64,000 nucleotides of DNA from Janthinobacterium sp. LM6. GTDB taxonomy: Bacteria > Pseudomonadota > Gammaproteobacteria > Burkholderiales > Burkholderiaceae_D. Below, in pieces: positions 57,013-64,000 of the stretch. Under the pieces are notes generated by a model. That model ran no database searches. It was not told where the DNA came from and was given only the letters and a program-made list of their open reading frames with translations. Every line of letters starts with the position of its first letter. Within the stretch, counting starts at the first letter, position 1. The stretch covers positions 5,146,001 through 5,210,000 of the forward strand of contig NZ_CP019510.1 in the NCBI RefSeq assembly GCF_002002885.1, in the 5' to 3' direction. The position numbers and the translations under genes were made by a program.

Positions 57013-58200
57013 ATGTTGCCGAAGATGGATGCGATCGGCATGACGCCCCTGACCCCGGTCAAGGCCACGCGGGTGGCCGACGCCGTCGCCGACCCGCGCC
57101 AGGCCGAGTTCCAGCGCTCGCTGCAGGGACTGATCGGCAAATCCATGCAGGGACAGGTGCTGGCCCGCATGGGCGACGGCAGCTTCCTCGTGCGCGTGGC
57201 CGGCACGCCGGCCCGCATGCAGCTGCCTGCCGGCGCCCAGCCCGGCACGGAAATCCCGCTGACCTTGATCGGCATCAATCCCCGTCCCTCTTTTCAAATC
57301 GGCAATAACCGCGACCAGCCCGCCAGCGCCCTGCTGACGTATGCGGACGCGGAAGCCGAACCGGACGCCGCTGAAACGCGCGGTCCCCAGCCCGGCGCCG
57401 CCCAGGCCGGCACGCGCGCCGGCAGCACGGCCGCCACCCTGCTCAGCCGCGCGCCCCTGACGCCGGCCAATCTGCTGCCCGCCCTCGCTGGCGACACGCC
57501 TGCGCCCGAGCTGAGCACCACCGCGCGCGCCATCAGCACTGTGCTCAGCCAGGCTGAAAGCGTGCCCGGCGCGCCCCTGTCCCTGGTCGGCAAGACGCCG
57601 CTGATGGCCACGCCGGGCGCCGCCCCGGCCCAGGTGGCCCAGAAGCTGCACGATGCCGTCGGCAGCAGCGGCCTGTTCTATGAATCGCATGTGGCCGAAT
57701 GGGCCGAAGGCAAGCGGCCGCTCGCGTCGCTGCTGCTGGAGCCGCAGATGCAGAAGGCGGCACAGGGCGAGACGGCCAGAACGGGAACCGACCTGGCCTC
57801 GGCGCAACTGATCAATTTGCAGCTGCATACGCACGAACAGGCGCGCGTGCAGTGGCAGGGCGAAGCGTGGCCCGGCCAGAAGATGCAGTGGGATATCAGC
57901 AAGGATGCGCCGGAAGGACAGCAGCACGATGGGCGCGACGGCGACGAGGAAGCGACGGCCTGGCGCAGCAACGTGCGCTTCCAGTTTCCCCTGCTGGGCG
58001 ACCTGGCCGCGCACGTGGTCTTGCAGGGCGGCAGAGTCTCCATCCAGATGCAGGCCGGCAGCGAAGGCAGCGCCGCCACCCTGCGCCAGCATGCGGCGGC
58101 GCTGGAAGCGGCGCTGGAAGCGGCTGGCTGGCCCTTGTCATCGTTGACGATCGCCGGCAAGCCGGACGCTGCCGAGCCGGTGGAAGCCGATGATGCTTGA
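57013..58200 (+). CDS. fliK: Flagellar hook-length control protein FliK
   Basis: This is a 395-residue protein with an Ala/Pro-rich N-terminal half and a C-terminal Flg_hook domain (FPLLGDLAAHVVLQGGRVSIQMQAGSEGS ... LEAAGWPLSSLTIAG). It measures hook length and triggers the export switch via FlhB. The start at 57013 is chosen because an AAGG site precedes it; an open frame upstream overlaps fliT. The stop overlaps the next gene by 11 bases. Confidence 0.85.
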   Translation: MLPKMDAIGMTPLTPVKATRVADAVADPRQAEFQRSLQGLIGKSMQGQVLARMGDGSFLVRVAGTPARMQLPAGAQPGTEIPLTLIGINPRPSFQIGNNRDQPASALLTYADAEAEPDAAETRGPQPGAAQAGTRAGSTAATLLSRAPLTPANLLPALAGDTPAPELSTTARAISTVLSQAESVPGAPLSLVGKTPLMATPGAAPAQVAQKLHDAVGSSGLFYESHVAEWAEGKRPLASLLLEPQMQKAAQGETARTGTDLASAQLINLQLHTHEQARVQWQGEAWPGQKMQWDISKDAPEGQQHDGRDGDEEATAWRSNVRFQFPLLGDLAAHVVLQGGRVSIQMQAGSEGSAATLRQHAAALEAALEAAGWPLSSLTIAGKPDAAEPVEADDA

Positions 58201-58519
58201 CGATACCAGGCGCAAGGTGCCGCAGACGGCCGTCGCGCTGGCCTACCAGAGCGGCGCGCCGGCACCCAAGGTGGTGGCCAAGGGCAGCGGCCTGATCGCG
58301 GACCAGATCATCAGCACGGCGCGCGAACACGGCGTCTTCGTGCATGAATCGAAGGAATTGGTGGCGTTGCTGATGGATGTCGACCTGGACCGCCAGATTC
58401 CGCCCGGCCTGTATCGGGCGATTGCGGAACTGCTGGCCTGGTTATATCATATTGAATCTGCGAATGGCGGGCCCATCCCGCCGCCGCCCGACACCAGCAT
58501 CAACCTCACCGATACATAG
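58190..58519 (+). CDS. FlhB C-terminal domain-like protein (FlhX/FhlB type)
   Basis: This is a 109-residue protein matching only the cytoplasmic C-terminal domain of FlhB/EscU export-gate proteins (AVALAYQSGAPAPKVVAKGSGLIADQIISTAREHGVFVHESKELVALLMDVDLDRQIPPGLYRAIAELLAWLYHIE). The NPTH cleavage motif and the membrane part of FlhB are absent. Such small FlhB-like proteins occur near fliK in several proteobacteria. It overlaps fliK, so it is coupled to it. Confidence 0.88.
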   Translation: MMLDDTRRKVPQTAVALAYQSGAPAPKVVAKGSGLIADQIISTAREHGVFVHESKELVALLMDVDLDRQIPPGLYRAIAELLAWLYHIESANGGPIPPPPDTSINLTDT

Positions 58520-58529
58520 ACAGGCATCA

Positions 58530-59291
58530 ATGCAAGCACATATTATGGATTCCGGCCTCGAAAACTGGCATGATTTTGAAGTGGAATCGCGGCGGGAAAT
58601 CATCGCCTTGCTGCGCAGCATCGGCGAAAAGAACCAGCTGATCCGCATGCTGATCCACGGTGAATCCGATGTGTGCGTCACGTCCATCCTGGAAGTCGAT
58701 GCCGACCACGATAGCGTCATCCTCGACCGTTCCGTGAATGCCGACCAGAACCGGCGCATGGTGGCCGCCAAGGGCATTTCCTTTGAAACCTCGCTCGACA
58801 AGATCCGCATCCTGTTTGCCAGCGCCCAGGTGGAAGAGTGCAATTACGGCGGCACGCCCGCCTTGAAAATTGCCATTCCAGAAACACTAATCCGCTTGCA
58901 GCGGCGCGAGTATTACCGCATGACAACGCCCGTGAGCAATCCCGTGCGCGTGGCGATTCCCCTGCCGCCCTCGCTGGGCGGCGCCGACACCCTGTTCCCG
59001 CTGGCCGACATCAGCTGCGGCGGCATCGCCATCCTCGACAATAAACTGATGCTGGGCGAGACCATCGGCCGGGACTATCCCGGCTGCCGCATCGACTTGC
59101 CCGACGTCGGCATCGTCACGGCAACTTTGCAAATTCGCAACTCGCTGGACATGACCTTGCTGAACAATAAGCTGAACCGCCGCCTCGGCTGCCAGTTCGT
59201 CGACCTGCCGCGCAGCATGCTGGCGCACGTGCAGCGCTATATCACGCGCCTGGAACGAGAACGCAACGCAAGGATGGCGGGGCTGGGCTAG
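58530..59291 (+). CDS. ycgR: Flagellar brake protein YcgR (PilZ, c-di-GMP binding)
   Basis: This is a 253-residue protein with an N-terminal YcgR domain and a C-terminal PilZ domain. The c-di-GMP motif RREYYR (R126-R130, RxxxR) is present, and DISCGGIA supplies the D/NxSxxG part. On binding c-di-GMP it slows flagellar rotation at the stator/switch. It lies among flagellar genes, downstream of a GGDEF gene that could supply c-di-GMP. ATG at 58530 (MQAHIMDSG) with AGG upstream; a second ATG at 58545 is possible. Confidence 0.92.
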   Translation: MQAHIMDSGLENWHDFEVESRREIIALLRSIGEKNQLIRMLIHGESDVCVTSILEVDADHDSVILDRSVNADQNRRMVAAKGISFETSLDKIRILFASAQVEECNYGGTPALKIAIPETLIRLQRREYYRMTTPVSNPVRVAIPLPPSLGGADTLFPLADISCGGIAILDNKLMLGETIGRDYPGCRIDLPDVGIVTATLQIRNSLDMTLLNNKLNRRLGCQFVDLPRSMLAHVQRYITRLERERNARMAGLG

Positions 59292-59354
59292 TACCCCAGC
59301 CGAAAGCTGGGGTCAGACCCGCCGGGTCTGACCCCGGAATTTGCCTTTGGGGTA
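59292..59354. repeat. REP-like palindromic repeat B, after ycgR
   Basis: A perfect stem GGGGTCAGACCC (59309-59320) and GGGTCTGACCCC (59324-59335) with loop GCC. It is preceded by a smaller hairpin (CCCAGC ... GCTGGG) and followed by ATTTGCCTTTGGGGT, the inverse complement of the lead of repeat A. A G-C pair of repeat A is replaced by A-T here, keeping the stem. It sits directly behind the ycgR stop. Confidence 0.75.
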
Positions 59355-59363
59355 AATTAAACT

Positions 59364-59705
59364 CTACACCTGCATATTCATGATTTCATGATATGCAGAA
59401 ACTAATTTATTCCGCACCTGCACCGTCGCCTGGAATTCGATGCTCGACTTTTGCATCGACACCATCACGTCCGACAGGCTGACCTTTTCGTCGCCCATGG
59501 TAAAGCGCTGGCCCAGCGCGGACGAAGCCTTTTGCGCACCGCTCACGGAGTCGAGCGCGCTCTTGAAGGCATCGGCAAAATTCACCTTCGCCGCCGGCAT
59601 CTCGGTCTGGATCGCCGGTATTTTTGCCTCCGGCCGCGTGGCCGCCGACTTCAGTTGCGCGATCATCGCCTCGATCCTGCTGCTATCGATACCGCCTGTT
59701 TTCAC
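59364..59705 (-). CDS. fliE: Flagellar hook-basal body complex protein FliE
   Basis: This is a 113-residue protein. The C-terminal FliE core has KVSLSDVMVSMQKSSIEFQATVQVRNKLVSAYHEIMNMQV, the family pattern. GTG at 59705 is chosen because GGGAGG lies 4 bp upstream; an ATG at 59744 has a poor ribosome site. It joins the MS ring to the rod. It is transcribed away from fliF, as in enteric bacteria. Confidence 0.9.
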   Translation of the reverse strand: MKTGGIDSSRIEAMIAQLKSAATRPEAKIPAIQTEMPAAKVNFADAFKSALDSVSGAQKASSALGQRFTMGDEKVSLSDVMVSMQKSSIEFQATVQVRNKLVSAYHEIMNMQV

Positions 59706-60003
59706 TTTGCCTCCCGATTCTGGTGTGCTTCGTAACTGTTCCATGCCTGTTGCACCCAGAGAACAAAACCCTGGCTTGCAAGGCAACGACGGGTACAATA
59801 ACTTCCGTCACATGTTGCCAGGGTTCCACAATACCAGCGCCAACGCCAGCCGCTCGGCCGAGCAGGCGGCAAAAGCGCCTTCTATTTGGACGATTGAAGC
59901 GCGTGACAGTGGCGGATAATTCTGCATATCGCCCAATCCTCCCGAGGAAGCGGCCCCCACGCACCACCCAATACACGTAAATACACCGCCCTGGAAGGCA
60001 ATC
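59706..60003. other. fliE-fliF divergent intergenic region
   Basis: About 300 bp between the divergent fliE and fliF genes. It must hold both promoters. I see no clear sigma-54 or sigma-28 match. Confidence 0.4.
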
Positions 60004-61719
60004 ATGGCTGTAGCCGAAGAAATCGATGTGAACCGCATACCGCCGGAACCGGCGCCTGCCCGCTCGCCCGTGGAGTCCGTGCAAGCGTTCGCCAAGACGC
60101 CGATGGGCAAGAATTTCCTGCGCGGCCTGGGCGTGGCGGCACTGGTCGCCATCGGCGTGGCCCTGTACATGTGGAACCAGCCGCCCGAATACAAGGTCCT
60201 GTTTTCCAACTACACGGACCGCGACGGCGGCGCCATCACCGCATCGCTGGACCAGCTGGGCATCAAGCACAAGTTTTCCGAAGGCGGCGGCGCCATTCTC
60301 GTGCCATCCGAGCAAGTCCACGACGCGCGCCTGAAACTGGCCGCGCAAGGCTTGCCGAAGGGCGGCAACGTGGGTTTCGAGCTGATGGAAAACCAGAAGC
60401 TGGGCGTGTCGCAATTCCTGGAACAGGTCAATTTCCAGCGCGCGCTGGAAGGCGAGCTGGCGAAATCGATCGAATCGGTGTCCGCCGTCGACACGGCGCG
60501 CGTCCACCTGGCCCTGCCCAAACCGTCCGTCTTCGTGCGCGAACAGCAAAAACCGACGGCGTCCGTGCTGCTGAACCTGCATCCGGGCCGCGGCCTGGAC
60601 CAGCTGCAGGTGAGCGCCATCGTGCACCTGGTGGCGTCCAGCGTGCCGGAATTGCTGCCAATCAATGTCACCGTGGTCGACCAGGCCGGCACCCTGCTGT
60701 CGAACCAGGAAAAGGACAAGGACCGCGCCAACGGCATCAAGAGCCTGGACCCGAACCAGCTGAAGTACGTGCAGCAATTGCAGCAAAGCGTGATCAAGCA
60801 GGTCGAATCGATCCTGCTGCCCATCGTCGGCGAAGGCAATGTGCGCGCCGAAGCGACGGCCGATGTTGATTTTTCGCAAAGCGAGCAGGCGGCAGAAACC
60901 TACAAGCCGAACTCGCCGCCGGAAGCGTCCACCATCCGCAGCCAGCAAACGAGCGAATCGACGGGCGCCGGCAATGCCAACCCGTCCGGCGTGCCGGGCG
61001 CGCTGTCGAACCAGCCGCCAGGCGTGGCCACGGCGCCATTGACGGCCGAGGCACCGGGCGCCCCGGGCGGCGCGCCGACGGCGCCGACACAGAAGGAATC
61101 GACGACGAATTATGAAGTCGACAAGACCGTGCGCTACGAACAGAAATCCATGGGCGGCCTGCGCCGCCTGTCGGTGGCCGTCGTCGTCAACTACCGCCGC
61201 AGCTTCGACAAGGATGGCAAGGTCACGGTCAAGCCGATTTCCCCAGCAGAAATGATCCAGATCAATAATCTGGTCAAGGAAGCGATGGGCTACAACAAGG
61301 AGCGCGGCGACAGCTTCAGCGTGGCCAACTCGCCCTTCGACGGCATCGACCGCGCGCCGGAAGGCAAGCTGGAGTGGTGGCGCGACCCCGCCAACTTGCC
61401 GCTGGCCAAGGAACTGGCGAAATTCCTCATCACGGCCCTGATCCTGCTGTATATCTTCATCAAGATCGTGCGCCCGATGCTGCGCCCTGTCATGCGCAAG
61501 ATCGACGATTTCGGCGCCCCGCCGCCCGTCATCGAACCGGAACTGGCCAAGGACGGCGAAGAAAACGAAGTCCTGCTCAGCGAAGCGGAGCTGGAAGAAC
61601 TGGAAGAAGACACGGCCCGCGGTTATCGCGAAAACCTGGCGATGGCCCGGAAACTGGCGCAGGAAGACCCGCGCGTCGTGGCCAACGTAATCAAAGCATG
61701 GATAGGCAATAATGACTGA
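60004..61719 (+). CDS. fliF: Flagellar MS-ring protein FliF
   Basis: This is a 571-residue MS-ring protein with two membrane segments (residues about 45-60 and 460-480). The secretory ring domains contain YTDRDGGAITASLDQLGIKHKF and FQRALEGELAKSIESVSAVDTARVHLALPKPSVFVREQQKPTASVLLNL. The Ala/Pro/Ser-rich middle is a loop region. The C-terminus binds FliG. It heads the fliF-fliG-fliH-fliI group, with fliG overlapping by 8 bases. Confidence 0.95.
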   Translation: MAVAEEIDVNRIPPEPAPARSPVESVQAFAKTPMGKNFLRGLGVAALVAIGVALYMWNQPPEYKVLFSNYTDRDGGAITASLDQLGIKHKFSEGGGAILVPSEQVHDARLKLAAQGLPKGGNVGFELMENQKLGVSQFLEQVNFQRALEGELAKSIESVSAVDTARVHLALPKPSVFVREQQKPTASVLLNLHPGRGLDQLQVSAIVHLVASSVPELLPINVTVVDQAGTLLSNQEKDKDRANGIKSLDPNQLKYVQQLQQSVIKQVESILLPIVGEGNVRAEATADVDFSQSEQAAETYKPNSPPEASTIRSQQTSESTGAGNANPSGVPGALSNQPPGVATAPLTAEAPGAPGGAPTAPTQKESTTNYEVDKTVRYEQKSMGGLRRLSVAVVVNYRRSFDKDGKVTVKPISPAEMIQINNLVKEAMGYNKERGDSFSVANSPFDGIDRAPEGKLEWWRDPANLPLAKELAKFLITALILLYIFIKIVRPMLRPVMRKIDDFGAPPPVIEPELAKDGEENEVLLSEAELEELEEDTARGYRENLAMARKLAQEDPRVVANVIKAWIGNND

Positions 61720-62710
61720 GACAACGGGACTGCAAAAAGCATCGATCCTGATGCTGGCACTGGGCGAGAGCGAAGCGGCCGAGGTCATGAAATTCCTCGG
61801 GCCGCGCGAAGTGCTGAAACTGGGCGCCGCCATGGCCACCATGAAGGGCATCGCGCACGACCAGGTGGTCGAGGTGCTCGACGACTTCCGCGCGCAGACG
61901 GAACTCAATTCCACCGTCGGCCTCGATTCGGACGAATACATCCGCCAGGTGCTGACCAAGGCGCTGGGCGACGACAAGGCATCCGTGCTGCTGTCGCGCA
62001 TCCTGGGCGGCAAGGACGCGTCCGGCATCGAATCGCTGAAGTGGATGGATTCGCAATCCGTGTCTGAGCTGATCCGCAACGAACACCCGCAGATCATCGC
62101 CACCATCCTCGTCCACCTGGAACGCGACCAGGCCTGCGAAATCCTCGGCCACTTTACGGACCGCCTGCGCAACGACGTGGTCTTGCGCATCGCCACCCTG
62201 GACGGCGTGCAGCCGGCCGCCTTGCGCGAACTCAACGATGTGCTGACGAAACTGCTGTCCGGTAACGAAAACATCAAGAAATCGTCGCTGGGCGGCGTGC
62301 GCGCGGCGGCCGAGATCCTGAACTTCATGAGCGGCGAGCAAGAAGGCTCCGTCATGGACAATATCAAGAATTACGACAATGACATGGCGCAAAAGATCAT
62401 GGACGAAATGTTCGTGTTCGACAACGTGATCGATATCGACGACCGCGGCATCCAGCTGCTGCTGCGCGAAGTACAGTCGGAAATGCTGATCATCGCCCTG
62501 AAAGGCGCCTCGCAGGAACTGCGCGACAAGATCTTCAAGAACATGTCGCAGCGCGCCGGCGAGATGATGCGCGAAGACCTGGAATCGAAAGGCCCCGTGC
62601 GCCTGTCGGAAGTGGAATCGCAGCAGAAACAGATCCTGCAGATCGTGCGCCGCCTGGCGGACGAGGGGCAGATTGTCTTAGGCGGAAAAGGCGAGGATTC
62701 GTTTGTCTAG
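61712..62710 (+). CDS. fliG: Flagellar motor switch protein FliG
   Basis: This is a 332-residue motor switch protein. N-terminal SILMLALGESEAAEVMKFLGPREV, the middle MHPQ-like EHPQIIATILVHLE (EHPQ), and the C-terminal domain with FVFDNVIDIDDRGIQLLLREV are intact. It transmits torque from the stators and sets direction. It overlaps fliF and fliH. Confidence 0.96.
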   Translation: MTETTGLQKASILMLALGESEAAEVMKFLGPREVLKLGAAMATMKGIAHDQVVEVLDDFRAQTELNSTVGLDSDEYIRQVLTKALGDDKASVLLSRILGGKDASGIESLKWMDSQSVSELIRNEHPQIIATILVHLERDQACEILGHFTDRLRNDVVLRIATLDGVQPAALRELNDVLTKLLSGNENIKKSSLGGVRAAAEILNFMSGEQEGSVMDNIKNYDNDMAQKIMDEMFVFDNVIDIDDRGIQLLLREVQSEMLIIALKGASQELRDKIFKNMSQRAGEMMREDLESKGPVRLSEVESQQKQILQIVRRLADEGQIVLGGKGEDSFV

Positions 62711-63455
62711 TTTAATTCCCAAAGAGCAGCAAACCGCCTACCAGCGCTGGGAAATGACCTCGTTTGGCGACGAGCGTCCCAGCGTGGTGGCGGCGCGCAA
62801 GCTGCTGGAACCGGATCCCGAGCCCGAAATCGACCCGTTTGCAGAATTGCACGAGGAAGAGCCGGCCCCGCCGCTCGAATACCCGACGCAGGAAGAACTC
62901 GACGCCATCCGCGAGGAAGCGCGCGCCACGGCCTTCGACGAAGGCCGCGCGGCCGGCTATGCGGAAGGCCATGCGGCCGGGCACGCCGATGGCCATGCGC
63001 AATCGTATGCGGAAGGCAAGGCTGCCTCCGCCGTGGAACTGGCGCACCTGCAAACCATCGCCGTCGACTTCGGCACGGCCGTGCACCAGGCCGACGAGCT
63101 GATCGCCAATGACGTGATGGAACTGGCCTTGCAACTGGCCAAGGGCATGCTGAAGACGGCCCTGCCCGTGCGCCCCGAGCTGATGCTGCCGATGGTGCGC
63201 GAAGCCATCGAATACTTGCCTGTGCTACAACAACCAGCCTTGCTGATGCTCAACCCGGACGATGCGCAAGTCGTGCGCGACGGTATCGGCGATGAGCTCG
63301 ACAAGGGCGGCTGGCGCGTCATCGAAGACCCGTCCGTGGAACGTGGCGGTTGCAAGATCGACACGGCCAGCAACCAGATCGATGCGCAGACGTCCACCCG
63401 CTGGCACCGCCTGACGCATGCGCTGGGCAAAGACCTGGACTGGCTGGCGCCGTGA
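62703..63455 (+). CDS. fliH: Flagellar assembly protein FliH
   Basis: This is a 250-residue regulator of the export ATPase. The start is TTG at 62703 behind GAGG, overlapping the fliG stop by 8 bases. The repeated GxxxG-like run (EGRAAGYAEGHAAGHADGHAQSYAEGKA type) lies at residues about 80-110. The C-terminal domain (DVMELALQLAKGMLKTALPVRPELM; ERGGCKIDTASNQIDAQTSTRW) is the FliH/YscL type. It binds FliI. Confidence 0.88.
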   Translation: MSSLIPKEQQTAYQRWEMTSFGDERPSVVAARKLLEPDPEPEIDPFAELHEEEPAPPLEYPTQEELDAIREEARATAFDEGRAAGYAEGHAAGHADGHAQSYAEGKAASAVELAHLQTIAVDFGTAVHQADELIANDVMELALQLAKGMLKTALPVRPELMLPMVREAIEYLPVLQQPALLMLNPDDAQVVRDGIGDELDKGGWRVIEDPSVERGGCKIDTASNQIDAQTSTRWHRLTHALGKDLDWLAP

Positions 63456-64000
63456 GCGAGCCCGTCAAAGGCCCTGCTGCCCATGCGGCGCGCTGGCGCG
63501 CCTACCTGAGCGACTGTACGGCCGTGGTCGGCTTTGTGGAACCAATGCAGATTTCAGGACGCGTCACGCGCGTGGCCGGCCTGGTGATGGAAGCCGTGGG
63601 CCTGCGCCTGGCCGTCGGCGCCGCCTGCACCGTGCCGCTGCCGAATGGCGGCCGGGTCGAGGCGGAAGTGGTCGGCTTCGAAGGCGAACGCCTGTTTTTG
63701 ATGCCGCAAAGCGACGTCGAGGGCATCGTGCCCGGCACGCGCGTGTTTTCCGTCGAACCGGCCATCCCCCGCCCCGGCAGCGTGGCCCACCCGCGCCGCC
63801 GCCCCAGCGACCGCGCGCGCCACCTGCCCGTGGGGCCGCAACTGCTGGGCCGCGTGCTCGACGGCGCAGGCCGCCCGCTCGACCAGCTGGGCCCGCTGCA
63901 CACGACCGACAGCGCCCCCATCAACGTGCGCCCCGCCAATCCCCTGGGCCGCGCGCCCATCGTCGACACGCTCGACGTGGGCGTGCGCTCGATCAATGCC
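63452..64000 (+). CDS. fliI: Flagellar export ATPase FliI (partial, 3' end cut)
   Basis: This is the first 183 residues of FliI, the ATPase of the flagellar type III export apparatus. The start is GTG at 63452, overlapping the fliH stop (GTGA). The N-terminal beta-barrel is present, then GPQLLGRVLDGAGRPLDQLG and the region just before the Walker A (RAPIVDTLDVGVRSINA). The Walker A itself lies outside the window. A run HPRRRPSDRARHLPVG is a slightly unusual linker for the family. Confidence 0.93.
   Translation, partial: MSEPVKGPAAHAARWRAYLSDCTAVVGFVEPMQISGRVTRVAGLVMEAVGLRLAVGAACTVPLPNGGRVEAEVVGFEGERLFLMPQSDVEGIVPGTRVFSVEPAIPRPGSVAHPRRRPSDRARHLPVGPQLLGRVLDGAGRPLDQLGPLHTTDSAPINVRPANPLGRAPIVDTLDVGVRSINA

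Noticed and set aside
59881-59930. Possible sigma-54 site upstream of fliF
   Set aside because: A TGGC and a TGC are present, but the spacing is one base off the consensus.

Overview
The window is GC-rich DNA from a motile, flagellated Gram-negative bacterium. The gene set and order point to a betaproteobacterium of the Oxalobacteraceae, most like Janthinobacterium, Massilia or Duganella. The pointers are gmk-rpoZ-spoT followed by greB, a HexR-controlled Entner-Doudoroff pathway, a Tad locus, and short palindromes of the GGGGTCNGACCC type beside a RAYT transposase gene. The genus is inferred from gene content only. I saw no tRNA, rRNA or CRISPR array.

Layout. (1) 1-13503: right part of a Tad/Flp pilus locus, all on +: prepilin peptidase (cut by the window edge), an isoprenylcysteine-methyltransferase-like membrane protein, an AAA+ ATPase, cpaB, cpaC, a small lipoprotein, three pseudopilin-like genes, cpaE, cpaF, tadB, tadC and a TPR/LytR_C lipoprotein. 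(2) 13512-23608: a HEXXH protein, then central carbon metabolism: eda and edd (-), pgi and an SMP-30 lactonase (+), cheV (-), zwf and hexR (+). Four matching HexR-like boxes lie upstream of edd, pgi and zwf. (3) 23713-30745: a T6SS cargo cassette on - (vgrG, DUF4123 adaptor, lipoprotein, Tle1-like lipase, second copy of the lipoprotein), AT-richer in places and lying between hexR and transaldolase. The last lipoprotein copy is frameshifted at a run of eight A. (4) 30887-37164: tal, a secreted lipoprotein, a patatin-like hydrolase, a chemoreceptor with a C-terminal CheR/CheB tether, and a TPR lipoprotein. (5) 37183-46313: housekeeping block hemW, rdgB, rph, yicC, doxX, gmk, rpoZ, spoT, RAYT transposase, greB. 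(6) 46429-50986: membrane protein, PAS histidine kinase with NarL-type regulator, diguanylate cyclase. (7) 51183-64000: flagellar genes fliC, flaG, fliD, fliS, fliT, fliK, flhB-like, ycgR, fliE (-), fliF, fliG, fliH, and fliI cut by the right edge.

How it works together. The sugar block converts glucose-6-P to 6-phosphogluconate (Zwf, with a lactonase) and then to pyruvate and glyceraldehyde-3-P (Edd, Eda). Pgi and Tal link this to gluconeogenesis and the pentose phosphate route, and HexR probably represses the set. The T6SS cassette delivers a lipase and carries two immunity-type lipoproteins. The right third builds the flagellar filament, its chaperones, the MS ring/switch and the export ATPase, next to c-di-GMP components (a diguanylate cyclase and the PilZ protein YcgR).
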